The notes beneath the pieces are model-generated. The model did not search any database, was not told the DNA's origin, and saw nothing but the letters and a program-made list of their open reading frames with translations. 64,000 bases of DNA from CAWGYT01 sp963826795. GTDB lineage: Bacteria > Planctomycetota > Planctomycetia > Pirellulales > Pirellulaceae. Below, in pieces: positions 45,436 through 55,287 of this stretch. The DNA lies in the NCBI GenBank assembly GCA_963826795.1, contig CAWGYT010000008.1, positions 248,001-312,000 on the forward strand, in the 5' to 3' direction. The position numbers were made by a program, and so were the translations under genes. Numbering within the stretch: the first letter of the stretch is position 1; each line of letters opens with the position of its first letter.

Positions 45436-45792
45436 GATTCCGCACGCCGCGTCAAAAGTTCGATTCACATGCCGATTTACGGACTGCTTGCACTGACGCT
45501 GTCGCCAACGCTGAGCGGAAGATTCTTCGCAGGGTTTCGGAAAAGGCAGCAGCCTCGCGATAGGTCTTGTGTCGGCTCAAATCGACGAACCGGGCTCGCG
45601 AGATGGCGGGAGCTCGCACGGCCCAAGATGAAATCGCAATCGCCTCAGCGAGGTGCGAATCGGCTTTGGGGTGAGCGAGCAAGCGATGATCCGGCGCGGA
45701 CGTCCGCGTCAGCGTGATCGGAGCTCGCCCTTGAGCCGTGGTAAACTCGCGAAACGTGCTCTACTTCCGTCCCAGACAGAGATTGAATGTCG
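45436..45792. other. intergenic region upstream of the fliK promoter
   Basis: No gene is supported here. The interval separates the sigma-54 activator gene from the fliK operon and contains a possible activator site (TTTCGGAAA at 45535-45543). Confidence 0.5.
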
Positions 45793-46836
45793 TTACTGGA
45801 CTAAGTCAGGATCCAGTTTGAGTCGATTATGGAGTGTCCGGCTCGTCACGCCAAGATGCCTTGCCGCCGCAGTCCGATTTCCGTGAAATCGTTTCAAGGC
45901 GTGTTGAATCAGGTGTCGCTCGGCTTCTCGTAGGGTCTTCTCAAAAAGGTCGGGTGGCACGGCGGATTCCCCAGACTCGGCAAGAAATCCCAGATCAACC
46001 ACCCCGACGGATGTACTCCTGGAAAGGATGCATACACGCCGAACGACGTTTTTCAACTGACGAACATTTCCAGGCCACGCATAGCCACACATGACGTCCA
46101 TTGCCGCGGGGTGGACCTGCGAGACCCTACCTCGCCCCTCGTGTTGGAATCGCGACATAAAGTAACGCACCAAGAGCGGAATATCCTGGGCGCGTTCGCG
46201 CAAAGGCGGTACACGAACTTGGAGCACGTTGAGCCGATAGTAGAGGTCCTCCCGAAATCGGCCTTTGGAGACCTCCTCCTCGAGACTACGGTTCGAGGTA
46301 GCAACGATTCTGGCCCGCATTGGTAGCGAATCGTTGCTTCCAACGCGTTGAAACTCCTCTTCCTCCAAGACGCGCAGCAGCTTGGCCTGGAGCGTCGGCG
46401 GAATTTCACTGATTTCGTCCAAGAGAAGTGTTCCCTGGCCCGCCCACTCGAACCTTCCGATTCGGCTGTCGAAAGCCCCGGTGAAGGCACCGCGTTCGTG
46501 TCCAAACAGTTCGCTCTCGATTAATGTCTCCGAAAGGGCAGCGCAGTTAACGCGCACGTATCGTTGTCCACAGCGGTTACTCTCGCTGTGGATCATTCTC
46601 GATATCACTTCCTTTCCGGTTCCGCTTTCGCCTGTAATCAACACCGGCGCATCGCTCGCCGAAAACCATTCCACTTGGTCGGCAATGGAGCGAACTGCTT
46701 CGGACTCGCCAATAAGCTCATCCTGATCGACAGACGCAGTTTCTCCGATCACATTCGTGTTGGTCAGTGTCAGTGTACGAGGCATTAGGTTCTCGACGTG
46801 GGATCGGAAAGAACTCTTTTTCGCTGCGAGTCCCAT
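45793..46836 (-). CDS. sigma-54-dependent activator without receiver domain
   Basis: A 347-residue enhancer-binding protein. The AAA+ domain (about residues 40-275) has Walker A GESGTGKE, the sigma-54 loop GAFTGA, Walker B LLLDEISEIPPTL, the sensor region REDLYYRLNVLQVRVPPLRE and WPGNVRQLKN. The C-terminal Fis-type helix-turn-helix is HALKRFHGNRTAAARHLGVT then SRTLHNRLK. The first 40 residues contain no receiver, GAF or PAS domain, so it cannot be phosphorylated as FlrC or FlgR are. Its place between TPR genes and fliK, and sigma-54 promoters before flgF and fliK, mark it as the likely flagellar master activator. ATG 46836 follows GGAGAG. Confidence 0.9.
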   Translation of the reverse strand: MGLAAKKSSFRSHVENLMPRTLTLTNTNVIGETASVDQDELIGESEAVRSIADQVEWFSASDAPVLITGESGTGKEVISRMIHSESNRCGQRYVRVNCAALSETLIESELFGHERGAFTGAFDSRIGRFEWAGQGTLLLDEISEIPPTLQAKLLRVLEEEEFQRVGSNDSLPMRARIVATSNRSLEEEVSKGRFREDLYYRLNVLQVRVPPLRERAQDIPLLVRYFMSRFQHEGRGRVSQVHPAAMDVMCGYAWPGNVRQLKNVVRRVCILSRSTSVGVVDLGFLAESGESAVPPDLFEKTLREAERHLIQHALKRFHGNRTAAARHLGVTSRTLHNRLKLDPDLVQ

Positions 46837-46855
46837 TGCGATTCTCTCCTAGCGT

Positions 46856-47275
46856 CTAAGACTGGACCCGAGCAGCTTGGTATGCACTGGCCATCTTCCG
46901 TCGTCGCGCTTCAGCGCTGAGCTGCGGAGTCAACCGCTCCTTCGCTTCAAGAGCTTCCGACTCGGCGCGCTCAAAGAACGCCATCAGCGCGAGAATCATC
47001 TCCTCGATTCCCCGCATCACTTCGGCAAGGCGTCCGGTAGCCTTGCCTCCTGATGCCCTCCAGCTTTCCCGCAATGGTCCAGACTGTTCGTCCATACGAG
47101 CGATGGTAGCCATCACCTGGCCCATCCGGTGAAGCGATTCTTCAGCCATTCCCCCGGCGAAGACTTCGGGGGACACCCCTTTCGAGAATTCGAGCAAGTC
47201 GGAATATAGTTCAAACTGCCGTTCGTATGCCGCGAGTAAAGCTTGTTCAACCTCACCGAGTGCTTGCTGTCTCAT
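46856..47275 (-). CDS. small helical protein, FlgN/FliT-like in shape
   Basis: A 139-residue all-helical protein (VEQALLAAYERQFELYSDLL; GIEEMILALMAFFERAESEA). The shape and place in a flagellar operon suggest an export chaperone of the FlgN/FliT type, but there is no sequence signature and the call is weak. Its start overlaps the end of the preceding TPR gene by 23 bp, and the sigma-54 activator follows 19 bp later. Confidence 0.5.
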   Translation of the reverse strand: MRQQALGEVEQALLAAYERQFELYSDLLEFSKGVSPEVFAGGMAEESLHRMGQVMATIARMDEQSGPLRESWRASGGKATGRLAEVMRGIEEMILALMAFFERAESEALEAKERLTPQLSAEARRRKMASAYQAARVQS

Positions 47276-48326
47276 CTTCCGGTTCCCTTAACTGATCTAG
47301 CGAAACGTTCCACCGTTCTAGACGCCTCTGTAGCTCGGCGCTCGTCTCGTTCGTTTCCAGCCACCAGCGGGCGCTACGAGTGATCCACGAGTCCTTCTTT
47401 TGGCCAATTATGATTCGCAACATTCTCTCGGATTCAGCTCGATTCCCAAGCTGCCGAAAGCAATTCGCGATTTGGTATTGGACCCAAAGAGAATCGAACG
47501 AATCGCCCTTATCACGTACCATCTTCTGGTAAATCTCAAGGGCGAGTTCATGCTCGCCCGTCGCATAGAGATTATTTGCCAGGCCGAGGCGGTCTACAGG
47601 CCCATCGACAACGGCATAGGCCTGCACAATCGAATCGAGGGTACTTCGCTGCGCGGCAGTTAACCTGCCAGACGGAGTGGCGTCTGCGGGTTGCTCTGAA
47701 AATGAACTGGATTCGTTGTTCGGCGGACTAGCTTCGCGGCGACTTTCTAATTCATCCTTCGGAGGCAACTCGGAATCGAGATTCGATTCCATCTCAGACA
47801 TTGACTCGGATCCCAACTCTGGCGGAACGGGGACAGCCTCCGGTTCGAGGCCCTGGCCCCGCGCCGGCCGACACGCCTCCCCATTTTGAATCAAGCGTTG
47901 GAGCCGACCCAGTTGGCTCTTGATTCGATCCTCCCATGCCGCCTCCTCATTCTGTTGGCGAGCAAGCTCGCTTTGCAAGTCGGAAAGGCCCACAGTCGGA
48001 TCGGATCCATTGATCGAAGGCACTGCAACGCTCGCTTTGCCCACTCTCAAATCGCGAAAACTTTCTTCACGGACCTGCCTCAGTAGTTTGACTGAGTCCA
48101 GAACTTGGCTTGACTCGGGCCGTGCCGAAACCACCGGCGCGAGCGTCACGTCGGAGCTTTGCAGTCCAAGGCTCGCGCGACCCCCTTGTTGACTTTCCAG
48201 TCCGAACGGATCTGCCGACTTATCTTGGCCTCGAACAATACGGACGCCCAGGGCAAAGACCAGCAGCACAAGCACCAATCTTGCCTGAAAGGACGGTTCG
48301 GTCTGCGATATGAGCAGGTGATTCAC
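47253..48326 (-). CDS. secreted TPR-containing protein of unknown function
   Basis: A 357-residue protein with an N-terminal membrane/signal segment (ARLVLVLLVFALGVRIVRGQ), a long charged linker with a short coiled coil (LSDLQSELARQQNEEAAWED), then TPR-like repeats near residues 240-330 (DRLGLANNLYATGEHELALE, then WVQYQIANCFRQLGNRAESE). It overlaps the upstream TPR gene by four bases (ATGA). It is likely periplasmic, together with its neighbour. No family name can be assigned. Confidence 0.65.
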   Translation of the reverse strand: MNHLLISQTEPSFQARLVLVLLVFALGVRIVRGQDKSADPFGLESQQGGRASLGLQSSDVTLAPVVSARPESSQVLDSVKLLRQVREESFRDLRVGKASVAVPSINGSDPTVGLSDLQSELARQQNEEAAWEDRIKSQLGRLQRLIQNGEACRPARGQGLEPEAVPVPPELGSESMSEMESNLDSELPPKDELESRREASPPNNESSSFSEQPADATPSGRLTAAQRSTLDSIVQAYAVVDGPVDRLGLANNLYATGEHELALEIYQKMVRDKGDSFDSLWVQYQIANCFRQLGNRAESERMLRIIIGQKKDSWITRSARWWLETNETSAELQRRLERWNVSLDQLREPEDETASTR

Positions 48327-50512
48327 GGACCTCCCTCTCCAAGTTCAAATCCGGTGGCTGGCACCATCCCCGCGAAGCATAACGCCGCGTTGTGATAGTC
48401 TCTGATTTGTTCGTAGACTCGCCCCATGAGTCGAAGTGTTGCCTTTTTCTCTTCCATCGTGAGTTCGGTTGTAATTAGTTCATAGCAGTACGCCAGACAT
48501 TCTTCATACCTCTTGGTCGCCAAAGCCATCTCGGCGTGCCCCAGCATTCCGGCACGCGACCACGACGACTGACTCTCGGTCGCCAAACGTTGATACCAAT
48601 CATCAGATTCCTGGAAGCGACCGGCTTCTGCCAACCGAGTCGCAAGTCGATACATCATCTCGTCACGAAGCGTGTGACTTGACGTGGATTCGATTCCCTT
48701 CTGGAGTACCATCTCTTGTTGTTCGGGCAAGCCCAGCTCTTCGTAGGCGTCCGCGACAACGACGAATCCGATCGATCCGAAGAAACGTCCCGGATCTACG
48801 GCGGCCAAGGAAGTGGTCAGCTCACGTCCCCGTCGTAGGCGCTCGCTGTCACTTCGCGTGGCAAGATAACGTGCGAGCGCACTAACGAACGACGCGTTTG
48901 TTCTCGACGGCTCGCTCACAAGCGACGCCCGATTTTCGACGAGCGTTTGGTTGGCGGCTTGCGGATTGCCGTCCAACAGATAGGCGGATGCCAGAGTCAC
49001 ACTTCCAACGGCCAGCACCGATTGGTCCCGCGAAAGCGTGAGTCCGCGTGCGAGATAGCGAGTCGCGTCATCGATCTCATGATTCTCGAGACAAAGTCGC
49101 CCCAGGTACACATAGGCAACGGCCTCGATCGGACGCCCCCTCGATTGGTCGACAACGCGAAACAGCGACTCTCGCGCCTTCTGTCGTTGATTTAGCTGGA
49201 GCAGAGCCTTTGACTCATTGAACCGTACGGACGCAAGGGAATCTGCTCGCCCCATTCTCCGTTCCACTTCGCGATATGCGCTGATCGCATCGCCGTACTC
49301 TTGCTTCCAAAAACTTAAGTTCCCCAGACACACGGACGTTGCGATGGCTTGCGGGGCGTCAGGGAACACAGCAAGCGCGCTCCGGCAAAGCCGAACCGCC
49401 TGTTCGGTCCGCTGAGCACTGAGTTGTTCCCGATCGACCTCTCCCGAGAATCGGATCTCAATTTCTTCCGACTCAGTCAACCAACAAAATCCAGAGCTCT
49501 CCAAGACTGCATCAAACACGGTTGCGAGGTTCATATCTTTGACATTCAGCGTGATCGCCTGCATCGTCAGGGCCTGCCGAATCCGGTTCGCAATGCGATA
49601 CTTGATGCCGGTTTTCCGCGTCAATTCTTCCAAGAGCTCATGGATCGAAATCGAGCTGCCAATTATCGCGACGTTGATGTCGCGCGGATGCGAACTGTAT
49701 TGGTTAAGAATCTTGATTTCCAGCGTTCGATTGGCATCCGCTTTGATGTCGGCCTCCGGTCGATCGACGACGGGAACGTCCAGCAAGGAAAGCAAGGCCT
49801 GTTCAACACGAGGCGTTGCTGAGTCAGAGAGAATTACATCATCGCTGAGTACGTCGTCGCGTGTCGGTTGGATCGCTTCGGTTGAGAGCTGAGCACACTC
49901 ATGGAGCGAATATGACACGATCGACGGCCGATCACTGGAAACCAACAACAACGAATAAAGGATTGATCGCGCCGAATCAAAACGCCTTTGAGCGCGATAC
50001 ACTCTTGCCTGCCCGAGGCGAGCCGCGTCTACGAGCCGCGTTGAAGTTTCGTGCTCGACGACCGATTGATACTCATTCGCCGCTTGAGGAATTTGCCCGA
50101 GTTGCTCGAGACAGAGGCCGCGCCGATATCGAATCTCCGCTCCACCACCAGACTCGCTTGTCCGAAGCAACTCATCGTAAACCTGAAGTGCCCCAGCATA
50201 ATTCCCGTTCTTGAACATCGCGTCACCGTCGTCTCGTGCCACGGTCGCGTTCGGTTCAACGTTCAGTATCACACTCACCGAACTGGCTGCCTCTGCGCTT
50301 GCCTTCGATTCGACAGGGCTGCCAGGCAAGGACGCCGCAGCCTGCTCTTCCCTGGGTAGTCGAACCCAGATGGCGACAGCACAGATAGCAATACCAGCTG
50401 AAATATGAAAGACCGTCCATACAACGATTCGAAAGAGTCGAGATACCCGACTCGGTGACGGCGAACCAATCGGCGCTTCCTGCAGCACTTCCATGACGTG
50501 AGGTGCTTCCAT
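48323..50512 (-). CDS. membrane-anchored TPR protein with embedded STN-like domain
   Basis: A 729-residue protein with a membrane anchor at residues 28-50 (RIVVWTVFHISAGIAICAVA), so most of it is periplasmic. TPR repeats span about 92-205 (GNYAGALQVYDELLRT) and about 380-720 (ECLAYCYELI at the end). Between them, 280-357, lies a domain like the secretin/TonB short N-terminal (STN) domain: VAIIGSSISIHELLEELTRK, then TLNVKDMNLATVFDAVLESS then GFCWL. An ATG at 50494 with GGAAG upstream is an alternative start. It heads the operon that contains the sigma-54 activator. Divergent from flgM. Confidence 0.68.
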   Translation of the reverse strand: MEAPHVMEVLQEAPIGSPSPSRVSRLFRIVVWTVFHISAGIAICAVAIWVRLPREEQAAASLPGSPVESKASAEAASSVSVILNVEPNATVARDDGDAMFKNGNYAGALQVYDELLRTSESGGGAEIRYRRGLCLEQLGQIPQAANEYQSVVEHETSTRLVDAARLGQARVYRAQRRFDSARSILYSLLLVSSDRPSIVSYSLHECAQLSTEAIQPTRDDVLSDDVILSDSATPRVEQALLSLLDVPVVDRPEADIKADANRTLEIKILNQYSSHPRDINVAIIGSSISIHELLEELTRKTGIKYRIANRIRQALTMQAITLNVKDMNLATVFDAVLESSGFCWLTESEEIEIRFSGEVDREQLSAQRTEQAVRLCRSALAVFPDAPQAIATSVCLGNLSFWKQEYGDAISAYREVERRMGRADSLASVRFNESKALLQLNQRQKARESLFRVVDQSRGRPIEAVAYVYLGRLCLENHEIDDATRYLARGLTLSRDQSVLAVGSVTLASAYLLDGNPQAANQTLVENRASLVSEPSRTNASFVSALARYLATRSDSERLRRGRELTTSLAAVDPGRFFGSIGFVVVADAYEELGLPEQQEMVLQKGIESTSSHTLRDEMMYRLATRLAEAGRFQESDDWYQRLATESQSSWSRAGMLGHAEMALATKRYEECLAYCYELITTELTMEEKKATLRLMGRVYEQIRDYHNAALCFAGMVPATGFELGEGGP

Positions 50513-50691
50513 CGTGTATGCGAATCGCGGCAAAGTCAGCCTGATCGACAAAATCGTCTCAAAGCGCCCTTTTGATCGTCTAGAATGCGCGGTCGACTTA
50601 AGGCTCGTTTTCCATTCTGAAGGAAACCAACGCAAGTCGTTGACAGAGACGTCGATAAGGAACGTGTCGAGCTACTGAAAGGAAACGCACG

Positions 50692-50986
50692 ATGCACATT
50701 CGAAAATTGCCAAGCAACGAAGGACAAGGCAGCGAAGCCTATCTGGCAAGGCAGAGTTCGGGCACGGTTGGCGATAATCGCGAGACGAAGGATTCTCGAG
50801 GCGCAGGCGCCGCTCAGCAGCCCGGTTCACATTCGGTCAACCTTAATTTCACGGCTGGCTGAGCAGCTCAACGACCTGCCAGAAATACGTGAAAATCGGG
50901 TTATCGAGGCAGGAGCGCGTTTAACGTCAGGATACTACCTAACTCAAGAAGCAGCGGAGGCGACGGCCGATAGACTCTTGAGATGA
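50692..50986 (+). pseudogene. flgM: anti-sigma-28 factor FlgM, single-base frameshift
   Basis: ATG 50692 follows AAAGGAA and starts MHIRKLPSNEGQGSEAYLAR. The frame ends early at 50862 after HSVNLNFTAG. The next frame holds the FlgM C-terminal domain RLAEQLNDLPEIRENRVIEA followed by GARLTSGYYLTQEAAEATAD to 50986. Removing one T from AATTT at 50845-50849 restores about 97 residues with VNLNSRLAEQL across the join. FlgM holds FliA until hook completion. Its place directly before flagellin is typical. An assembly error is the likely cause. Confidence 0.82.
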
Positions 50987-51103
50987 CCTTCCACTTGTCG
51001 CAACGTTCAGCGGAACCCAACCGAGCGGTAGGAGATGACGTTCTCGGTGGCAAAGGATGGCCATGGTCGGGACCGTTCCAATTTCCACTGAGGAGAAAGC
51101 CAA

Positions 51104-52522
51104 ATGCCCCTTACGATCACGAATAATGTTTCCGCACTAACGGCCCAGCACAATGTAGGGCGGTCAAACAAAGCCCTCAAGACGTCTTTGGAGCGACTGT
51201 CTTCAGGGCTCAAGATCAATCGTGGAGCGGACGGCCCCGCTGCACTCGTCATCTCGGAGAAACAGCGACTTCAGATCGCTGGACTTCGGACGGCCATCGA
51301 CAACACGGAAAAGGCCGTTTCTCTCGTTCAAACAGCAGAGGGTGCTCTGAACGAGATCAACAGCCTTCTGACCAAAGTGCGAAGTCTGGCCATCGACTCT
51401 GCCAACGCAGGCGTCAACGACGACGATTCCTTTCAAGCGAACCAAGCAGAAATCCGGAATGCGTTCGACACGATTGACCGCATCGCGAACAATACGCAAT
51501 TCGGAACCAAGAAACTGCTGGACGGCTCGTCGGGAATGTCTGGTACGCCCAGCGATCCCAACGCAATGACCTTCTTACGAGCGACGGACGACACGATCGA
51601 AGGTAGTTATGTTGTCACGGTCCAGACGGCTGGTACGCGAGCGAGCATTTCCGCCGCATCGCAAACAACGGCCTTGGCAGATGATGAAATCCTATCGATC
51701 AACGGCGTGAACGTTGAGCTGTTCACAGGAATGACACAAACCGAAGTCATCGATCGGATTAATGAGTATACAAGTCAGACGGGCGTTGTCGCGACCCAAT
51801 TGGGTTCAGGCGAGACGCAGCTCTATTCTCAGGTCTTTGGAGTCCAGGGGGAAGTGACGGTCATTTCGAATCGCGCCGCGGCAGGGGACACATCGGGGTT
51901 TGCCAATACCTCAACTACCGCGCAGGGAATTGACGTGGAAGTCACCGTGGCCGGTACAACCTTCACTGGCCAAGGGCAAGTCGTTACGATTAATTCGGGC
52001 TCGGCCAAGGGGTTAAGCCTCGAGATTGCAATCGACAACGCCGATCCAACTTCGACAGTCGCAGCGACGACCGCCGCGACGGTGACTGTTACGGACAATT
52101 CACTCGTATTTCAGATCGGTGCCAACAAAGACCAGACCGCGGAAATCGCAATCAACCGCGCGACTTCGGCTTCGCTGGGAATTGGTGTCACCGGGAATAT
52201 TTTCGCGAATCTCAGCGAGGTTGACATCACAAGCGCCTCGAAGGCCCAAGATGCGCTTGAGATCATCGATGCCGCCGTGAATGACATCACCAATTTGCGA
52301 GGCGGCCTCGGAGCTTTCCAGCAAAACACGCTGGAGTCCACCGCCAACAACCTACGTGCGGCGCTCGAAAACACGATCAATGCGGAGTCGGTGATCCGCG
52401 ATACGGACTTCGCTCAAGAAATTGCCGAATTCACCAAGCAACAGGTGCTGATGCAGGCAGGTACTTCGGTCTTGGGCAACGCGAATCAGATTCCACAGTT
52501 GGTACTTTCGCTCCTCGGCTAA
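51104..52522 (+). CDS. fliC: flagellin
   Basis: A 472-residue filament subunit. The N-terminal D0/D1 (MPLTITNNVSALTAQHNVGR, then LERLSSGLKINRGADGPAAL then VISEKQRLQIAGLRTAI) and C-terminal D1/D0 (LGAFQQNTLESTANNLRAAL, then NAESVIRDTDFAQEIAEFTK then QQVLMQAGTSVLGNANQIP) are canonical. The middle 200 residues are Thr/Ala-rich with no recognised enzymatic domain. No good sigma-28 (TAAA-N15-GCCGATAA) or sigma-54 match was seen in the 117 bases before the ATG; flgM may share its promoter. SD is GAGGAGA. Confidence 0.97.
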   Translation: MPLTITNNVSALTAQHNVGRSNKALKTSLERLSSGLKINRGADGPAALVISEKQRLQIAGLRTAIDNTEKAVSLVQTAEGALNEINSLLTKVRSLAIDSANAGVNDDDSFQANQAEIRNAFDTIDRIANNTQFGTKKLLDGSSGMSGTPSDPNAMTFLRATDDTIEGSYVVTVQTAGTRASISAASQTTALADDEILSINGVNVELFTGMTQTEVIDRINEYTSQTGVVATQLGSGETQLYSQVFGVQGEVTVISNRAAAGDTSGFANTSTTAQGIDVEVTVAGTTFTGQGQVVTINSGSAKGLSLEIAIDNADPTSTVAATTAATVTVTDNSLVFQIGANKDQTAEIAINRATSASLGIGVTGNIFANLSEVDITSASKAQDALEIIDAAVNDITNLRGGLGAFQQNTLESTANNLRAALENTINAESVIRDTDFAQEIAEFTKQQVLMQAGTSVLGNANQIPQLVLSLLG

Positions 52523-52722
52523 GTATCCCAGCGATTGACTCGCGACACCCTGGCGTGAGTCGGCGACGATGTATCGCGAACTCCAACCGGCTTTTCCGAT
52601 TCGCTAAGCTTAACTGCCCCAAGTCAAGCGGATTAATGACCGGAGTTCGCGTCGTGTGTTGCCGTCTCACGCTTTTTCGTTTTTCACATTAACGTGCAAA
52701 TCATCGCTCTGGGCGGCAACTC

Positions 52723-54811
52723 ATGCTGAACATTGACGGTCTCGCATCCGGCCTTGACACAACGTCCATCATCGAAGGCCTGCTCTCGATCCAGCAAACC
52801 CAGATCGATCGATTCAATGCGCAAAAGCAAAAAGTCGTCGAGCAAAAGACCGCTTTTCGAAGCATTGAGGCGCGACTGCTAACGCTGAAATCAACCCTCA
52901 GCGAGCTGACTCGCCCCGGAGGCAACGCCTTCCTTCGCAAGCAACTCGTAAGCAGCGATCCCGCCCGTATCGAGGCGTCGGTTTCGAACGAGGCAGGTGA
53001 GGGCATCTACTCAGTACGCGTCGATCAACTCGCCCGAAACCATCAGGTCGCGTCACAGGTCTACAACTCAGCGGACGAGGCGATTGCCACGGGCACGTTA
53101 GCGATCGGCGTCGGAGGTCGGCAAGCGACCGAAATCGTCGTCTCCCAATCGAACGCGTCGCTTGAGGGAATCGCTACGTCGATCAATTCAACTGTCGAAG
53201 GAGTGACGGCGACCGTGATTAGACAAGGCGGCGGCCATCGCCTCCTGCTTGCGGCTGACGAGACCGGGGTATCCAACCAAATTACATTCTCGTTCGCCCC
53301 CGACGAAGCGACGCCGGCGAACCCGATCATTGCGATCGATCTTGACAATCCTGTGCAGGCTGCCGAAAACGCGACAATCCAGCTTGGGACCGGCAGCGGC
53401 GCAGCTTTCATTCGAGAGCGAGACGAATCAGGTCGACGATCTTTTTCCTGGCATTACGATGAATCTGCTCCGGGCAACGGAGGGCGATGAAGTCACGTTG
53501 ACGGTCAGCCGCGACGTGCAAGCTGCCCGCGAGGCGATTACCGCCTTCGTGGACACGTACAATGAAACGATGGAATACATCAGTGAGCAGAATAAGTTCG
53601 ATGCGGAGAGCGGTGAGGCGAGTCTACTGTTCGGAAATCGTGCGCTTTTGGCCGTCCGCGATCGATTGTCACAAACCGTTTCGCGAGCAATTGCGCTGCC
53701 CGCCGAGGCGATCGCCGAAGGGGAAGCCCAGCCATCGAGTCGGCTTAATCGACTGGCGGCCCTTGGCATTCGACTAGGGGCGTCCGGCAAGCTCGAGGTC
53801 CGCTCATCTCAACTTGACCAGGTCCTGAATGGAAAACTCAACGAGACGAGTGTCAAGGCCGAGGATCTCGCAACACTGTTTGGCTATTCAGGTAATTCGG
53901 GCTCCGAGTTCATACAGTTCGTAGCGGCGACGGAAGATACGCGGCCGACGGGTGTTGTGACGAACCGGAGCGGCGAGATTGAGAATTACGAAGTGATCAT
54001 TACCAATGCCGCGAGACAGGCGGAAGCTACGGCAACCAACGCCGTAGCCGAAACAACAATCATCGACGCGAGCAACAACCAACTGGACATTAGCATCGAC
54101 GGGACACAATCAAGTGAAATCTTTTTGTCGGAGGGAACTTACACACGAGAAGAGCTTGCGGAAGAGATCGAAATACAACTCAATCGCAGCAAGGACTTCC
54201 AGGCAAGCGAAGTTCGTGTTTCCGTCGCACAAGGCAAGCTGAAGATCAAGTCGCTTCTATTCGGGCTTTCCTCACGTGTCTCTGAAATCGGTGGCTCGGC
54301 CGCTGAAACGCTCGGGTTCGACGGAAACGAAATCGGTCGCGGCCAAGACGTCGGCGGCAAGTTTTCGTTCGAGCGGGACGGGGAGACGGTCGTTGAAAAG
54401 GCAACCGGCAGTGGACGGATCCTGACGGGAGACAAGGGCAACGAGTATTCCGACGGACTCAGAATTCGCGTGACATTGAATGAAACGCAGGCAAGCGTTG
54501 ACTCCCCGTTTCGGACGAACTTGACGGTTACGCGAGGAATTGGCGAGGAGCTAGACGTTGCGATTGACGCGATGTTGCGAAACGATGGCGATTCGAAACT
54601 TGGACAGATTTCAAGCGCCACGTTTGAATTCGATAACCGGATCGCGTCAATCGACGCGTCAATCGAACGACTCAACTCAAGGTTCGAAGCCCAGCAGGAG
54701 TCCTTGCTTCGCCAATTCACCAATCTCGAATCTCAAATTTCAGAATTGCAGGGAATCGGCAACATCCTTTCCGCACAGCTCGCATCATTGCCGACAATCA
54801 ACCGTCGATAA
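52723..54811 (+). pseudogene. fliD: filament cap protein FliD, single-base frameshift
   Basis: The first frame encodes FliD N (MLNIDGLASGLDTTSIIEGL, then LLSIQQTQIDRFNAQKQKV) and stops at 53490. The neighbouring frame continues with LSFESETNQVDDLFPGITMN, then NLLRATEGDEVTLTVSRDV, and the C-terminal coiled region ISSATFEFDNRIASIDASIE, ending at 54811. Skipping one base near 53398-53412 joins them into about 695 residues, long for FliD but with both conserved halves. FliD caps the filament and folds incoming flagellin. It lies between flagellin and fliS. An assembly error is likely. Confidence 0.88.
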
Positions 54812-54820
54812 AGGACTTCC

Positions 54821-55237
54821 ATGAATCCGTACAATTCCTACCAGGCTGCGCAATCGGAGCGTTGGACGCGTATCGAGATGCTTTTGGCCCTCTATGCGCG
54901 GGGAATCGAACACATTCAATCCGCGATCGACGCCTCGGTTTCTGGTGACGAAACGGTTTCCGTCGTCCAGCGAGCCAAGTCCGCCGCAGTCGTGGCAACG
55001 ATTCGCTCAGGCATTGAAGTGAAGGAGGGAGAAGTTACGGAAAACATCGACCGCCTTTGCGAATTTGTCCAAGCCTGCCTCGCTCGCGCGGACGTGGAGC
55101 ATTTGAAGGCGGGTCTCCGCGTCCTGGAGCAGATCGCGGAGGGGTTCCAAGGAATTCGAGACGAAGCCATTCGGCTGGAACGGGCAGGTGAAATCCCAAC
55201 GCTTCCCGAAATCGTAACGCTTGACGCGACAATATGA
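54821..55237 (+). CDS. fliS: flagellin export chaperone FliS
   Basis: A 138-residue helical protein opening MNPYNSYQAAQSERWTRIEM, close to the FliS consensus (Y-Q…T…..LI.MLYEG), with LLALYARGIEHIQSAIDASV following. It binds the C-terminus of flagellin before export. The ATG is 9 bp after fliD with AAAGGA upstream. It converges with rsgA across a 50-bp gap. Confidence 0.85.
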   Translation: MNPYNSYQAAQSERWTRIEMLLALYARGIEHIQSAIDASVSGDETVSVVQRAKSAAVVATIRSGIEVKEGEVTENIDRLCEFVQACLARADVEHLKAGLRVLEQIAEGFQGIRDEAIRLERAGEIPTLPEIVTLDATI

Positions 55238-55287
55238 AGCGCCGTCGCACAATCCGGGCCAATCGGACCGGGCCGGGTCACAAACGA

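Noticed and set aside
51045..51066. Possible sigma-54 promoter before flagellin (TGGCAAAGGATGGCC)
   Set aside because: GG and GC are separated by only 9 bases and no TTGC box is present; a sigma-28 match was not found either.
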